Shown: piece by piece, positions 63,345-64,000 of the stretch
Position numbering within the stretch: position 1 is the first letter of the stretch
How the letters are laid out: each line of letters begins with the position of its first letter
Origin: Kaistella soli
GTDB lineage: Bacteria; Bacteroidota; Bacteroidia; Flavobacteriales; Weeksellaceae
DNA length: 64,000 nt
NCBI RefSeq assembly: GCF_019038595.1
Contig: NZ_JAHOPF010000003.1
Span: 186,001-250,000 of the forward strand
Reading direction: 5' to 3'
Program-made: the position numbers and the translations under genes
The notes under the pieces: model-generated
Told to the model about the DNA's origin: nothing
What the model saw: only the letters and a program-made list of their open reading frames with translations
Database searches by the model: none

Positions 63345-64000
63345 TTAAATATTGAATTCTCGTTTGGGATTGAACAGGAAAATTATAAGAAAGAACAGCA
63401 GCGATACTGCCAGAAAATACTGATAATAATGAATTGCATTCTGAGACTTCACCACACTTTCCGAGGATGAGGAAGTTTTGTTCAGGCCTTCAATGATCTG
63501 CGAAGTTGCGCTGTCGAGGTTATTGCCGTCGACGTAAGAACCGCCGGTGTCTGCAGCGATATTTTTCAGTGCGTTGATCTGTCTTTTTGAAATTACCGTC
63601 TGTCCGTTCAAATCGCTTTTGTAACCCATCAGCTGCCCGAAAACATATTCAGGAATTGGTGCGCCTTCTTCGGAACCAATTCCGACAGAAATTACCGTAA
63701 TTCCTTCTTTGTTGGCCAATCTTATCGCGGCTTTTTCGTTTCCTTCATTGTCTTCACCATCACTTAGCAGCACGACTTTACGCGACCCTTTCGCCACATT
63801 TTTAAATTTGTCGGCCACGGTTTTTATTCCGTTTAAAAAATCGGTTCCCTGAATTTTAAGGATGTTGGTTTCCACTCCGCCAATATAAGTTTCGGCAGCG
63901 GTGAAATCTGTGGTTAAAGGCATGATCGATGTTGCTTCGCCTGCAAAAACTACAATTCCTACTTTGTCGTTGGTAAGTTTGCTGATGGTATTGACGATGA
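63345..64000 (-). CDS. batB: BatB VWA-domain protein, 5' end missing
   Basis: The frame is open to the right edge, giving at least 217 visible residues. It reads DKVGIVVFAGEA, then MPLTTDFTAAETYIGG and VVLLSDGEDNEGNEKAA, the core of a von Willebrand A domain, with a C-terminal membrane helix (YFLAVSLLFFLIIFLF). An in-frame ATG at 63923 is internal to the VWA domain and not the start. With BatC and BatD it forms the aerotolerance cluster. Confidence 0.88.
   Translation of the reverse strand, partial: IVNTISKLTNDKVGIVVFAGEATSIMPLTTDFTAAETYIGGVETNILKIQGTDFLNGIKTVADKFKNVAKGSRKVVLLSDGEDNEGNEKAAIRLANKEGITVISVGIGSEEGAPIPEYVFGQLMGYKSDLNGQTVISKRQINALKNIAADTGGSYVDGNNLDSATSQIIEGLNKTSSSSESVVKSQNAIHYYQYFLAVSLLFFLIIFLFNPKREFNI

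Noticed and set aside
1..64000. CRISPR array, insertion sequences, prophage or toxin-antitoxin modules
   Set aside because: No regularly spaced repeats, transposase, integrase or toxin-like genes were seen on either strand; the only long repeat is the beta-helix duplication.

Overview
The window comes from a member of the Flavobacteriia (Bacteroidota), most likely a Chryseobacterium/Kaistella-type Weeksellaceae. The support is: a type IX secretion (T9SS) C-terminal sorting domain and the T9SS regulator PorX; a fused LpxC-FabZ protein inside an HD-protein/lpxD/lpxC-fabZ/lpxA/efp/lpxD2/sucD gene order; a mevalonate-pathway decarboxylase; Bat aerotolerance genes; a bifunctional OlsF-like acyltransferase; and many promoters carrying the Bacteroidota -7 element TAnnTTTG. 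Gene starts show little Shine-Dalgarno sequence.

Region 1 (1-2646) holds the end of a T9SS-exported surface protein and a small exported protein with a PID-motif/membrane/basic tail. Region 2 (3026-22207) is a Wzx/Wzy-type surface polysaccharide locus: a PglF-like 4,6-dehydratase, Wza and Wzc homologues, flippase, glycosyltransferases, an EpsG-like polymerase, a PglC/PglD/PglE-like set for a bacillosamine-type first sugar, and rfbC-rfbB-rfbA for dTDP-4-keto-6-deoxyhexose. It is interrupted by two minus-strand, tandem, mosaic beta-helix genes. Their promoter abuts the opposing promoter of the next glycosyltransferase gene.

Region 3 (22208-31460 and on to 34064) is housekeeping: rimO, an RlpA-like protein, xth, porX, an HD hydrolase, the lipid A genes, efp, a second LpxD-like protein and sucD. 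Region 4 (34100-48849) holds outer-membrane barrel proteins, an ABC-2 exporter pair, dusB, a thioredoxin-fold protein, glnS, menC, fbp, an aspartate kinase and the OlsF-like acyltransferase. Region 5 (48900-64000) holds tRNA-Phe, a MutS2-type ATPase without Smr, ung, a mechanosensitive channel, pdxJ, a hydrolase, an SDR, an acyl-CoA synthetase, mvaD, marC and the batB-batC-batD cluster, with batB cut by the window end.

Working together, PglF/E/D would make a UDP-diacetamido-trideoxyhexose. PglC would load it on undecaprenyl phosphate, the GT2/GT4 enzymes would extend it, Wzx would flip it, the EpsG-like protein would polymerise it, and Wzc/Wza would control length and export. No insertion sequence, CRISPR array, prophage or replication origin was seen. 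The most unusual items are the mosaic beta-helix pair, the back-to-back palindromic promoter between that pair and the next glycosyltransferase, a structured intergenic element at 37231-37330, and a hidden 29-codon ORF at 40676-40765.
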